From NCBI GenBank assembly GCA_023387735.1, contig JAEWHP010000014.1, positions 62,001-126,000 of the forward strand: a stretch of 64,000 nt of DNA, written 5' to 3'. The DNA comes from Pseudomonadota bacterium. Lineage in GTDB: Bacteria; Pseudomonadota; Alphaproteobacteria; Rhizobiales; Xanthobacteraceae. The notes below the pieces were generated by a model. That model was given only the letters and a program-made list of their open reading frames with translations. It was not told where the DNA came from and ran no database searches. Shown one piece after another: positions 1-7,725 of the stretch. The number at the start of each line of letters is the position of its first letter. Within the stretch, counting starts at the first letter, position 1. The translations under genes were made by a program, and so were the position numbers.

Positions 1-40
1 CGCGGGAAACTGTACTCAGATGGCATCTGAGGATTTGCAG

Positions 41-451
41 ATGCGAAAAGCGCCGGACCTATCGATCTCGCCCGAAAAGGTATTCTTCATCGCCACAAAG
101 TCGCGCCAGTCCGACGGCACGGCGGCGGACTTGAATGCAAACTCGGGCTCCGCCGACGACGATGCCGTCCACGGCTCCAGAGACCGGAGCAGGACGGCCG
201 ATCGCTCGGAGCTTTCCGGCTTCATTCAAGACCTGAATGTGGACGAGCAGATCGACCTCGTCGCCATGATGTGGCTCGGCCGCGGCGACGGCGATCTCGA
301 CAACTGGAACGACCTGCGCTCGGAGGCTTCGCGCGCCCACAACAACCGCACGGCATCCTACCTGATCGAAACACCGATGCTTGCGGATTACCTGGAAGAA
401 GCCCTGTCGCAGTTTGGCATGTCGCCTGAGGATTTCGAGGAACCCCTCTGA
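41..451 (+). CDS. DUF3775 domain protein
   Basis: Small soluble protein of 136 aa. Nearly the whole chain after the first ten residues matches what I know of DUF3775: an N-terminal LSISPEKV segment, then a central VDEQIDLVAMMWLGRGD block and a C-terminal LADYLEEAL helix. The family has no established function and is common in rhizobia. An in-frame ATG at 20 exists, but GAGG lies 8 nt before the ATG at 41 and the family normally begins close to the LSISPEK block, so 41 is preferred. Only 33 nt separate it from the next gene, suggesting co-transcription. Confidence 0.8.
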   Translation: MRKAPDLSISPEKVFFIATKSRQSDGTAADLNANSGSADDDAVHGSRDRSRTADRSELSGFIQDLNVDEQIDLVAMMWLGRGDGDLDNWNDLRSEASRAHNNRTASYLIETPMLADYLEEALSQFGMSPEDFEEPL

Positions 452-484
452 TCCACCCGAGACCAAGTATTCCGGAGCATTGCA

Positions 485-931
485 ATGAACAAGATGAAAA
501 TCGGTACGGGTGACTGGATCGTCGTGTGCGACGGCCGCAAGGCGCTGATCCTCGAAAATCTCGGCGACCGCATGTTTCCCAACCTGCGCACGAAGGAAGT
601 GCGCGAGCAATCCGACCTGCCGACACAGGATCAAGGCAGCGCGGCGCCAGGACGCGTGTACCAATCGACCGGCGCGGCGCGCAGCTCGATCGAGCAGACG
701 GACTGGCACGATGAATCCGAGCGATCGTTCCTGAAGGAGCTCGCAGAGCGGCTGGATGCCGCGGTCACGTCAGGCGAAACCTCCGCGCTGACCATTGTCG
801 CCTCGCCGCGGGCGCTGGGCATGATCAGGGCGGACTATTCGGATGCCTTGCGAAAGGCCATCAGCGCCGAGGTGGCCAAGGACCTCGTCAAGATGCCGGT
901 CTACGAGATCGAAAAGCAGCTGTTGTCATGA
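485..931 (+). CDS. Host attachment (AtsE-like / baeRF) family protein
   Basis: 148 aa. It opens with GTGDWIVVCDGRKALILEN, typical of the host-attachment family (PF10116), which is a distant relative of the archaeal/eukaryotic release factor 1 fold. The middle is low-complexity and polar (residues 35-75), and the C-terminal half carries the family block around LTIVASPRALGMIR. Agrobacterium AtsE-type proteins were linked to plant attachment, but the biochemical role of this family is not settled. It follows the DUF3775 gene in the same direction. Confidence 0.8.
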   Translation: MNKMKIGTGDWIVVCDGRKALILENLGDRMFPNLRTKEVREQSDLPTQDQGSAAPGRVYQSTGAARSSIEQTDWHDESERSFLKELAERLDAAVTSGETSALTIVASPRALGMIRADYSDALRKAISAEVAKDLVKMPVYEIEKQLLS

Positions 932-1058
932 TGGCGCGACGTCATTTTACCACACCCGGTGAATGCCAACGCCTCATGCAGGTTCCGATAAGACATCGTT
1001 AACCCTGTCGGCCTTAGGGTCTGTCTGACGCCGAAGGATCGGCCGTCGGGTGCCGAAG

Positions 1059-1676
1059 ATGTCGTTTGCGCAAAAGAAACCGTCCACTGTCCCGTCCGCC
1101 GAGGAGCGACGGCGCTTTCAGCGCGTCAAGGTTCATCTGCTCGGCCGCTACATGCTGCCCGACCGCCGCGAGTTTCCTTGCCAGATCATTAATATGTCGC
1201 CGGGCGGATTGGCCCTGCTGGCGCCCGGCATCGGCAATGTCGGCGACCGTGTGATCGCCTATCTCGACCATATCGGCCGCGTCGAGGGCAGAATTACCCG
1301 TATCATCGACAATGGCTTCGCCATGACGGTCGGCGCGACCGCGCGCAAGCGCGACAAGCTCGCCGCCCAGCTCACCTGGCTCGCCAACCGCGATATTCTC
1401 AACCTGCCGGAAGATCGCCGCCACGACCGCATCATTCCGCGCAACCCGATCGCGCTGCTCACCCTCGAGGACGGCAGCAAGATGACCTGCCGCATCATCG
1501 ACCTGTCGCTGTCCGGCGCCGCCATCGCTGCGGAGAACCGGCCGCCCGTTAAATCTCTGGTAATGCTGGGCAAGGTCCAGTCGCGCGTGGTGCGAAACCT
1601 CGAAGAAGGTTTCGCGCTGGAGTTCGTCCACGAGCAGATTGCCGAGACGCTCGAAGACGCGGTTACTGCGCGGTAA
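1059..1676 (+). CDS. Tandem PilZ domain protein (c-di-GMP binding)
   Basis: 205 aa with two PilZ domains. The first (about residues 18-100) has the RxxxR motif in RRRFQRVKV and the (D/N)xSxxG motif as NMSPGG. The second (about 120-200) has RHDRIIPR and DLSLSG. Both are the signatures used to bind cyclic di-GMP, so the protein is likely a cytoplasmic c-di-GMP receptor, possibly acting on motility or polysaccharide; the output is not visible here. A GTG at 1050 is an alternative start three codons upstream. The ATG at 1059 has GGG 8 nt before it. Confidence 0.85.
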   Translation: MSFAQKKPSTVPSAEERRRFQRVKVHLLGRYMLPDRREFPCQIINMSPGGLALLAPGIGNVGDRVIAYLDHIGRVEGRITRIIDNGFAMTVGATARKRDKLAAQLTWLANRDILNLPEDRRHDRIIPRNPIALLTLEDGSKMTCRIIDLSLSGAAIAAENRPPVKSLVMLGKVQSRVVRNLEEGFALEFVHEQIAETLEDAVTAR

Positions 1677-1994
1677 AGCGCAAGCCCACCAAGATACCTC
1701 TCATCCTGACTTAAAAGCGGTATCCGGTTCTCCGGACGCCGCCCCTGTGCGTCCGCCACCCTCCGCCCGTTGGTTAACGCAGCGCCCCTTGCGCGCAGAT
1801 TTCCCTGCTGCGTCAGCATGGCGGCCCCTAATGCATAAAATTTGAATCAATTGCAGTTGTTTCAAATTTTAGTCGAATTCGATTCAAGTATAGATCGAAT
1901 TAGCTCCAGCTTTTACTCGAATGTACTTGCCTGACTTAGCGGCGGTGCAAAGCCTTTGTGTGAAACGTGGTCCCAACAAGAAACGGGGGCCACA
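1677..1994. other. Intergenic region with phased repeats and an AT-rich inverted repeat
   Basis: No gene seen. The right half is markedly AT-rich for this genome. It holds a 10-bp inverted repeat (AAAATTTGAA at 1837-1846, complement at 1861-1870) and three TCGAAT hexamers at 1873, 1895 and 1917, exactly 22 bp apart. This is most likely the promoter/operator region of the peptidase gene that starts at 1995. Confidence 0.5.
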
Positions 1995-2612
1995 ATGTTT
2001 TTCAGGGGACAGGGAAAGGGACTGGCGGTCATCGCCATCCTTTTGGGAATGAGCGCCTCGGCGAAAGCCGGTGAAGCTGTCTATGCGAGCCTTGGCGATG
2101 CCGCACGTTCGCCGATCGGCTGGGTCGAATTCTGCGCCGAGAACGCCAGCGAGTGCCGCGGTGGCACCACGCAGCCGCGCGACATCGTGATGTCGCAGAC
2201 GGCGTGGCGGGATCTGGTGCGGGTCAACAAGTGGGTGAACGAGACCATCAAGCCGATCACCGACATGGATCACTGGGGAGTGGTCGAGAAATGGTCGTTG
2301 CCGACGGACGGTTACGGCGACTGCGAAGACTATGTGCTTCTGAAGCGCAAGATGCTGATCGACGCCGGATGGCCGCGCGAGGCGCTGCTGATCACGGTGG
2401 TGCGCGACAAGAAGGGCGACGGCCACGCGGTGCTGACCGTCAAGAGCGACAAGGGCGAGTTCATTCTGGACAACCAGAATGAGAGCGTCCTGGCCTGGAC
2501 CGATACCGGCTACCGCTTCGTCAAGCGTCAGTCGCAGAGCGATCCCAATGTGTGGGTATCGCTCGGTGACAGCCGCCCTGCGGTCGCCACCGCTTCTTCA
2601 CGCGATCGATAA
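1995..2612 (+). CDS. Transglutaminase-like cysteine peptidase (BTLCP / peptidase C93)
   Basis: 205 aa with a signal peptide (about residues 1-25, cleavage near ASAKAG), so exported to the periplasm. The catalytic triad of the bacterial transglutaminase-like cysteine proteinase family can be read: Cys110 in GDCEDY, His144 in GHAVLTV and Asp159 in LDNQ. LapG, which cleaves a surface adhesin under c-di-GMP control, belongs to this family, but no LapD partner or large adhesin is visible nearby, so the substrate is unknown. An upstream in-frame start at 1956 would hide the signal peptide; the ATG at 1995 follows a purine-rich SD (ACGGGGG). Confidence 0.85.
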   Translation: MFFRGQGKGLAVIAILLGMSASAKAGEAVYASLGDAARSPIGWVEFCAENASECRGGTTQPRDIVMSQTAWRDLVRVNKWVNETIKPITDMDHWGVVEKWSLPTDGYGDCEDYVLLKRKMLIDAGWPREALLITVVRDKKGDGHAVLTVKSDKGEFILDNQNESVLAWTDTGYRFVKRQSQSDPNVWVSLGDSRPAVATASSRDR

Positions 2613-2677
2613 CAAGGATTTACGAACCCGCGACCCGGTCACATCCCCACCCCTCCCCGTCCCAGACCGGTTCGCGC

Positions 2678-2716
2678 GCGGCCAGGCTTCCCCCAAAGCC
2701 TGGCCGCAACTTTTTG
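2678..2716 (+). terminator. Rho-independent terminator after the C93 peptidase gene
   Basis: A perfect 12-bp stem (2678-2689 with 2696-2707) and a 6-nt C-rich loop are followed by AACTTTTT. It sits 66 nt after the stop of the transglutaminase-like peptidase gene. Confidence 0.8.
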
Positions 2717-3220
2717 GGATACAAAGCGCGGACTTGCGCGGGCATTTTCCATCCTGCGACGCCCCGATCGCTGATGGGCGCGCCACACCATCCGCGCCGT
2801 TCGGGCAAGTTATCCTTTTCAATTGTTGGTAGAGGCGTATAATTGGACACCTCTATCGACGGCGCAGGTTCTCTCGCCCGGAAGAGCGCGGCCGATATTG
2901 CCCGACCGGTTGCTTATGCCACCGCCGGAAATGTTGATATTTGTTGCCAGGATGAAGACTTCGACGCGCATTAATCTCGAATATTGTCGAACCTGAACGT
3001 GCGCATGTTTCACGTGGTGGAGACTGGTGCTCGTAAAGTTCCGAACGCTCTTGCCTTTTGAGGGTCGGGGAACGCTCGAATATCCGACCATCGTGCTTTG
3101 ATCTACTGGCTGCCGAGAACGACAGATCAGACGCTACGCGACCGAGAATTTTTTGAAGGAGACGATCACGCGCGGGAGCGTCGGCTGCTTCGTTTAACCC
3201 CTCGATCAGTGTGCTCTGCC
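2717..3220. other. Long intergenic region upstream of the cyclase/P450 unit
   Basis: About 500 nt without a convincing gene: reading frames on both strands lack GC3 bias, a ribosome binding site and recognisable motifs. It must contain the promoter for the five-gene unit that starts at 3221. No clear -35/-10 pair or operator was recognised. Confidence 0.4.
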
Positions 3221-6200
3221 ATGACCTTGTGTCCCGTTTGCTCAACCCGAGTTGCTCGCAAGCACCGTTACTGCCCGCAGTGCGGCATCAGCCTCGACGG
3301 TGCCGCTGGCAAGCCTTCTCCACTCCCCCCCGCCAGTGGATCGGCTCGCGATGAGGCAAATCTTCGACGGCAGCACCATTCCAAATTGCGCCCGGCGCAG
3401 ATGTCGACGGAGAACAAGCAGGTGAGCGCCCTGTTCGTCGACGTTTGCGATTCGACTTTCCTGCTGCAGCATGTCGACCCAGAAGAGGCCCGGGAATACC
3501 TCGGCAAGGCGCTGGATCAGCTGGTCGACGCGGTCGAAATCTTTGGAGGCACGATCAGCCAACTGCTCGGAGACGGTCTCGTTGCCCTGTTCGGCGCCCC
3601 ATTGGCACAGGAGGATCACGCCTTGCGGGCTTGCATGGCGGCCTTGAAGATGCAGAGGGCAACCATTCCCGGCTACGAAGCCCGCGGCGTCGCCAGTCCG
3701 AAACTGCGCATTGGCATCAACTCCGGTGAGGTGCTGGTCGGAATCGTCGGGCAGTATCAGTGGTCGCACTACGGGGCGGACGGCAAAACCATCCACATCG
3801 CGTCGCGACTGGAGAAGTTGGCGTCCCCGGGCGGCATATTGATCAGCGCAGCGACACAGCGGCTGGTCGCTCGGCAGATTGACACACGGCCGATCGGCGA
3901 GCGCACCGTACGCGGACTGGCTGCCCGGATCGAACTCCACGAGATCGTGGTCGGGACGGAAAGCTCGGCGGCCGCGCCTTTGACCAGAAAGCAGCGGTGG
4001 GCGCCTCTCTTCGGACGCGAAGACTCGTTGCAGGTGCTGGAGGATGCCGTCGGGGCCGCGCAAAACGGAACGATGTGCATGATCGGGCTGCGAGGTGATG
4101 CCGGGATCGGGAAATCCCGATTGATCGCCGATTGGACTGGCAGGCTCCTGAACCACGGCGTCGACGTCTGCATTACCCAGGCTTGGGGATATGCGAGCAC
4201 GCGAGCCTACAGCACCGCAGCCGATCTCCTCGCGAGCATGGTGGGCCTGCCTCGCACCGGCGCGATCGAAGCAAAGCAAATGGCCATGCAGGCCCTGATC
4301 GCGAAATGGCCTGCCGAAGGCGCAGACCATCTGGAGGCGGTGAGCGACCTGCTCGGACTGGCGGCGCCGACGAAAGAATGGCTGGCGTTGAATCCTGCAC
4401 AACGGCGACGTCGGATCGGCGAGGCCCTGCTCTGGCTCGTCCGCCGGCGCCTGCAGGCAGGCCTCTTCGTGCTGGTGCTCGAGGACGTCTTCCTGGCCGA
4501 TCGCGAAAGCCAGCGGCTGTTCGAGGCGCTGGTCCCCAAGCTCAAGGGGCTCCGGGTCCTGATCTGCGTCAGCTATCGGCCGGACTTCGAACACCAATGG
4601 GGACAGGCCGCCTGGTTCGCCGAGCACCTGGTGGGACCCTTGAGGGGCGCCGAGATGCTCGATCTCGCCCGCGCCCTGCTTGGCGATGATCCTTCCGTGC
4701 GTGACGTTACGAGCGAACTGGTCCGTCGCGCCGACGGCAATCCCTTCTTCCTGGAGCAACTGGTCATCACGCTGATCGATGACGGATCGCTCGAGGGAAC
4801 GCCGGGCGCCTACCGTTTGCAGAAGCCTCTCGGAGAGTTGCGAGTCCCGGGCTCCATCGCTGCGGTGATCAGCGCGCGGGTTGACAGGCTGCCCGACGCC
4901 GCGAAGTCCGCACTGGAGGCCGCCAGCGTTCTCGGTGACCCCATCACGCGAGAACTGATCGTCGCCATGCAGGGGGTGGATCCTGCGCGTGCGGAAGAAT
5001 TGCTGGGTCTCTGCGTCTCGTCCGGCTTGCTGACGACACCCGATCAGGAGCGCAGCTTACCCGACTCCCGCACATTCTTGTTCCGTCACGCGCTGGTGCG
5101 GGATGTCGTGCTTGGAACCCTCACCCGTGGCCGCCTCAAGGCGCTGCACCGGCTGGCCTTCCTTGCCTTACACGCGCAGCCAGGGGCTGGCGATGCGGAT
5201 GCCGCACCGGCACTCGCTCATCACGCGTTCAAGGGCGAAGAGTGGGAGCATGCGGCAAGATTCGCGGTCAAGTCGATGGTGCGGGCCATCTCGCGCACAG
5301 CCAATCAGGAGGCCCTGCAACTGTTCGAGATGGGCGTTGAAGCGTCCCGGCGGACCGATGGAGAGTCCACGGCACTCGCCCTTGAACTGGCGCTTCGACT
5401 GGAGGCCATCGGTGCCATGATGGCTCTCGGGCACATCGACGAAATCTTCAAGAACATGGAACGCGCCGAGACCATCGCCGCTCAGCTGAACGACCAGCCC
5501 GCACGCGCATCGGTCTCGAACCAGACGGCGCTGTTCCTCTGGATGCGTGGCCAATTCGGCCAAAGTCTGCAGCACGCTTCGCGGGGCCTGGACGCGGCAC
5601 GCCTTGCGCAACGACGCCACATGATGATGGGAGCGCATCAAACACGCCTCATGAACTTTCACGCGCTCGGGCGGTATACCGAAGCAGCGGCGGAAGCGCG
5701 GATCATGCTCGCCGACTACGGACCCGAGTTGGCGGAGCACTCGGTCCAACCTGGATGGGCGGCCATCCCCATCATCAGTGTGTACTCCTTTTACGCCAGC
5801 ACGCTGTGGCGTCTCGGTGATCGCAAGGGCGGGCACGAAACTTGCGCTCTCGCTTATGATATTCTGTCAAACGTCAACCACCCGTACTCCCGTATATTGA
5901 TCGATACCGTCCAGGGACAGATCTGGATCGAGGAAGACGAACTCGACAGGGCGGAAGCATTGCTCCGCGCAGCTGTGCAGCAATGCTTGACCCACAAGGT
6001 GCCGACCACGTTGGCCATGTGCACCGGCGTGCTTGGCAGCGCGCTCGCGCGCAACGGCAAAGCCTCCGAAGCTGCGACTCTGCTCGAAAAGGGCTTCGCC
6101 GACCGCATCTACGACGCAGCCGGCACCTACGGCAGGACCTTCATGCGAATTGGCCTCGGTGTCGCCTATCGCAACCTTGGGAAGCTGGAAGAAGCGATCC

Positions 6201-6424
6201 GCGTCGGACGCAGGGCCGTTGAACAAGCCGCCGAAGAATACGGGCACAGGACGGAAGCCCTTTTCGAGCTGGCCGAGACGCTGCGCAAGGCCGGCGATGC
6301 ACTCGACGCGGATGATTGCTTCATGGAGACCTATGAGTCGGCGCGTCGTCTGAGAATGCCCTACTACGAGAAGCGCGCGGCAGCAGCTCTTGCGCATCGC
6401 CGCGACGACCGGCACCGAGCATGA
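3221..6424 (+). CDS. Class III cyclase-like / AAA-type ATPase / TPR signalling protein
   Basis: 1067 aa regulator. Order: a zinc ribbon (Cys4, Cys7, Cys18, Cys21); a class III nucleotide cyclase homology domain (about 65-240) with metal-binding Asp74 (FVDVCDST) and Asp118 (LLGDG); a P-loop ATPase of the STAND/AAA_16 type (Walker A GDAGIGKS near 290-300, Walker B LVLEDV near 420); and a long helical TPR-like region (about 720-1060). By eye alignment the adenine-recognition Lys reads Gln (ISQLLGD), the GDxVN Asp reads Lys and the transition-state Asn reads His (GKTIHIASR), so catalysis is doubtful or altered. The ATG at 3221 places the zinc ribbon at the N-terminus. The stop overlaps the P450 start by 4 nt (ATGA), implying translational coupling. 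Confidence 0.85.
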   Translation: MTLCPVCSTRVARKHRYCPQCGISLDGAAGKPSPLPPASGSARDEANLRRQHHSKLRPAQMSTENKQVSALFVDVCDSTFLLQHVDPEEAREYLGKALDQLVDAVEIFGGTISQLLGDGLVALFGAPLAQEDHALRACMAALKMQRATIPGYEARGVASPKLRIGINSGEVLVGIVGQYQWSHYGADGKTIHIASRLEKLASPGGILISAATQRLVARQIDTRPIGERTVRGLAARIELHEIVVGTESSAAAPLTRKQRWAPLFGREDSLQVLEDAVGAAQNGTMCMIGLRGDAGIGKSRLIADWTGRLLNHGVDVCITQAWGYASTRAYSTAADLLASMVGLPRTGAIEAKQMAMQALIAKWPAEGADHLEAVSDLLGLAAPTKEWLALNPAQRRRRIGEALLWLVRRRLQAGLFVLVLEDVFLADRESQRLFEALVPKLKGLRVLICVSYRPDFEHQWGQAAWFAEHLVGPLRGAEMLDLARALLGDDPSVRDVTSELVRRADGNPFFLEQLVITLIDDGSLEGTPGAYRLQKPLGELRVPGSIAAVISARVDRLPDAAKSALEAASVLGDPITRELIVAMQGVDPARAEELLGLCVSSGLLTTPDQERSLPDSRTFLFRHALVRDVVLGTLTRGRLKALHRLAFLALHAQPGAGDADAAPALAHHAFKGEEWEHAARFAVKSMVRAISRTANQEALQLFEMGVEASRRTDGESTALALELALRLEAIGAMMALGHIDEIFKNMERAETIAAQLNDQPARASVSNQTALFLWMRGQFGQSLQHASRGLDAARLAQRRHMMMGAHQTRLMNFHALGRYTEAAAEARIMLADYGPELAEHSVQPGWAAIPIISVYSFYASTLWRLGDRKGGHETCALAYDILSNVNHPYSRILIDTVQGQIWIEEDELDRAEALLRAAVQQCLTHKVPTTLAMCTGVLGSALARNGKASEAATLLEKGFADRIYDAAGTYGRTFMRIGLGVAYRNLGKLEEAIRVGRRAVEQAAEEYGHRTEALFELAETLRKAGDALDADDCFMETYESARRLRMPYYEKRAAAALAHRRDDRHRA

Positions 6425-7725
6425 AGGTCCCCAGCCCGAAACCCGATGCTTTGCCTCCGGGCGTGCGACGGCTCTCCTATGCTCTCTTTTGTTGGCTGAA
6501 TCGTCACATCGGGGCCTTGCGTTGGCTTGGTGCATTGTTTCGGTATTTTCCCTTCGTCGGCGGATGGTTCGGCGTGGCGGCGCGTGCCAGCGCCGTCACG
6601 GGCGTACTGACACGACCGCGAAGCTTTTCGAATACGGCGCACGCGCCCAATCTGGCTTCAGGCGAATATCTGATCGGGATGGATCCCGGCCCCACTTACG
6701 CTGCCGACAAGGTGTTGCTCGACAAGCGGCTGGCCATACTGGCGACAACGCTGCCGGCCAGTGCCGATCGGGAAGTCAAGCGACTCGTCTTGCATCTGAA
6801 AAAGCAGGAAACCGAACCGTTCGATCTCATCGCGCAGTACCTGATGTGGATCGTGTTCCGCGCCATGTACCCACTGTTCGGCTCGGCCACCGACAGCGTG
6901 GCGGCGGGCGCGCGTGGCAACGTCAAGGATCCCGGACTGCAAGAGCAATATCTGATGGAGATCCGATACGTCGCCGGGCAGTTGCTGGCCGGCGGCTCGG
7001 CCACGCTACGCGTACAGCGAAGGGCGGAGCTCTGCGCCGATGCGCTGCGTGCCCGTATCGCAGGCGTGAAAGATGAAATTCAACGCGCGTGGGGGATCCC
7101 GGCTTCCCCCGACATTGAGCGAAACGCGGTAGGACTAGCCTGGATTTCGCATCCGGTGACGGTGCAGTCGGGGGCCCTGGTCGTGCAGGAGCTGCTGCGG
7201 CGTCCCGAGATTCACAAGGCCCTGCGGGCGGAAGCCCAGCGGCTCGGGACTCCCGCAGTCTGGCAGGACCGCAAGTTCCGTGACTTGGTGCGGGACCACG
7301 TGCTCGAACTCATGCGTTTCCGGCCGATCTTTCCACTGCTCGCGCGCGACGTGCCGCGCGATACGGAATTCGAAACGGGCGCACGACGAAATGCGCTATG
7401 CCCTGCCGGCGGGAAGATGACGGTATTGTCAATCGCCGCCATGTTTGACTCGCGCGCAGTCCTCGACAGCAGACGATTCTACCCCGAGCGCGACTGGGGC
7501 AAGCATGACGACCTGCGGTGGCTGATGTTCGGTTACGGTACCCGGCAATGTCCCGCCAGGACCTACGCAGTCGACATCCTGACCAGCGCGCTGATCGGCT
7601 TGCTTACACTGCCTGAGCTGCAGTTGGCGGACCGCGAGAGCAAGGCCATCACATATGACGGCGCACTGATGTCAGGCATGCGCGTGCGCTTCATCTCGCA
7701 AGCGGGAAGAGACAGCCATGCTTGA
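6421..7725 (+). CDS. Cytochrome P450
   Basis: 434 aa. P450 signatures: K-helix ExxR (Glu296, Arg299 in ELMRFRP) and the heme-thiolate loop FGYGTRQCPA with ligand Cys377. The I-helix where AGxxT normally activates dioxygen reads WISHPVTVQSGA, so the acid-alcohol pair is missing, as in peroxide-using or otherwise non-classical P450s. No ferredoxin or reductase gene lies nearby. There is no clear membrane anchor. It overlaps the regulator by 4 nt and the downstream membrane gene by 8 nt. The substrate is unknown; the company of a heme peroxidase and an esterase suggests oxidation of a lipid or other hydrophobic ester (inference). Confidence 0.9.
   Translation: MKVPSPKPDALPPGVRRLSYALFCWLNRHIGALRWLGALFRYFPFVGGWFGVAARASAVTGVLTRPRSFSNTAHAPNLASGEYLIGMDPGPTYAADKVLLDKRLAILATTLPASADREVKRLVLHLKKQETEPFDLIAQYLMWIVFRAMYPLFGSATDSVAAGARGNVKDPGLQEQYLMEIRYVAGQLLAGGSATLRVQRRAELCADALRARIAGVKDEIQRAWGIPASPDIERNAVGLAWISHPVTVQSGALVVQELLRRPEIHKALRAEAQRLGTPAVWQDRKFRDLVRDHVLELMRFRPIFPLLARDVPRDTEFETGARRNALCPAGGKMTVLSIAAMFDSRAVLDSRRFYPERDWGKHDDLRWLMFGYGTRQCPARTYAVDILTSALIGLLTLPELQLADRESKAITYDGALMSGMRVRFISQAGRDSHA

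Noticed and set aside
3242..4759. 505-codon minus-strand frame within the cyclase/ATPase gene
   Set aside because: Antisense shadow of a gene with clear zinc ribbon, cyclase and P-loop motifs.
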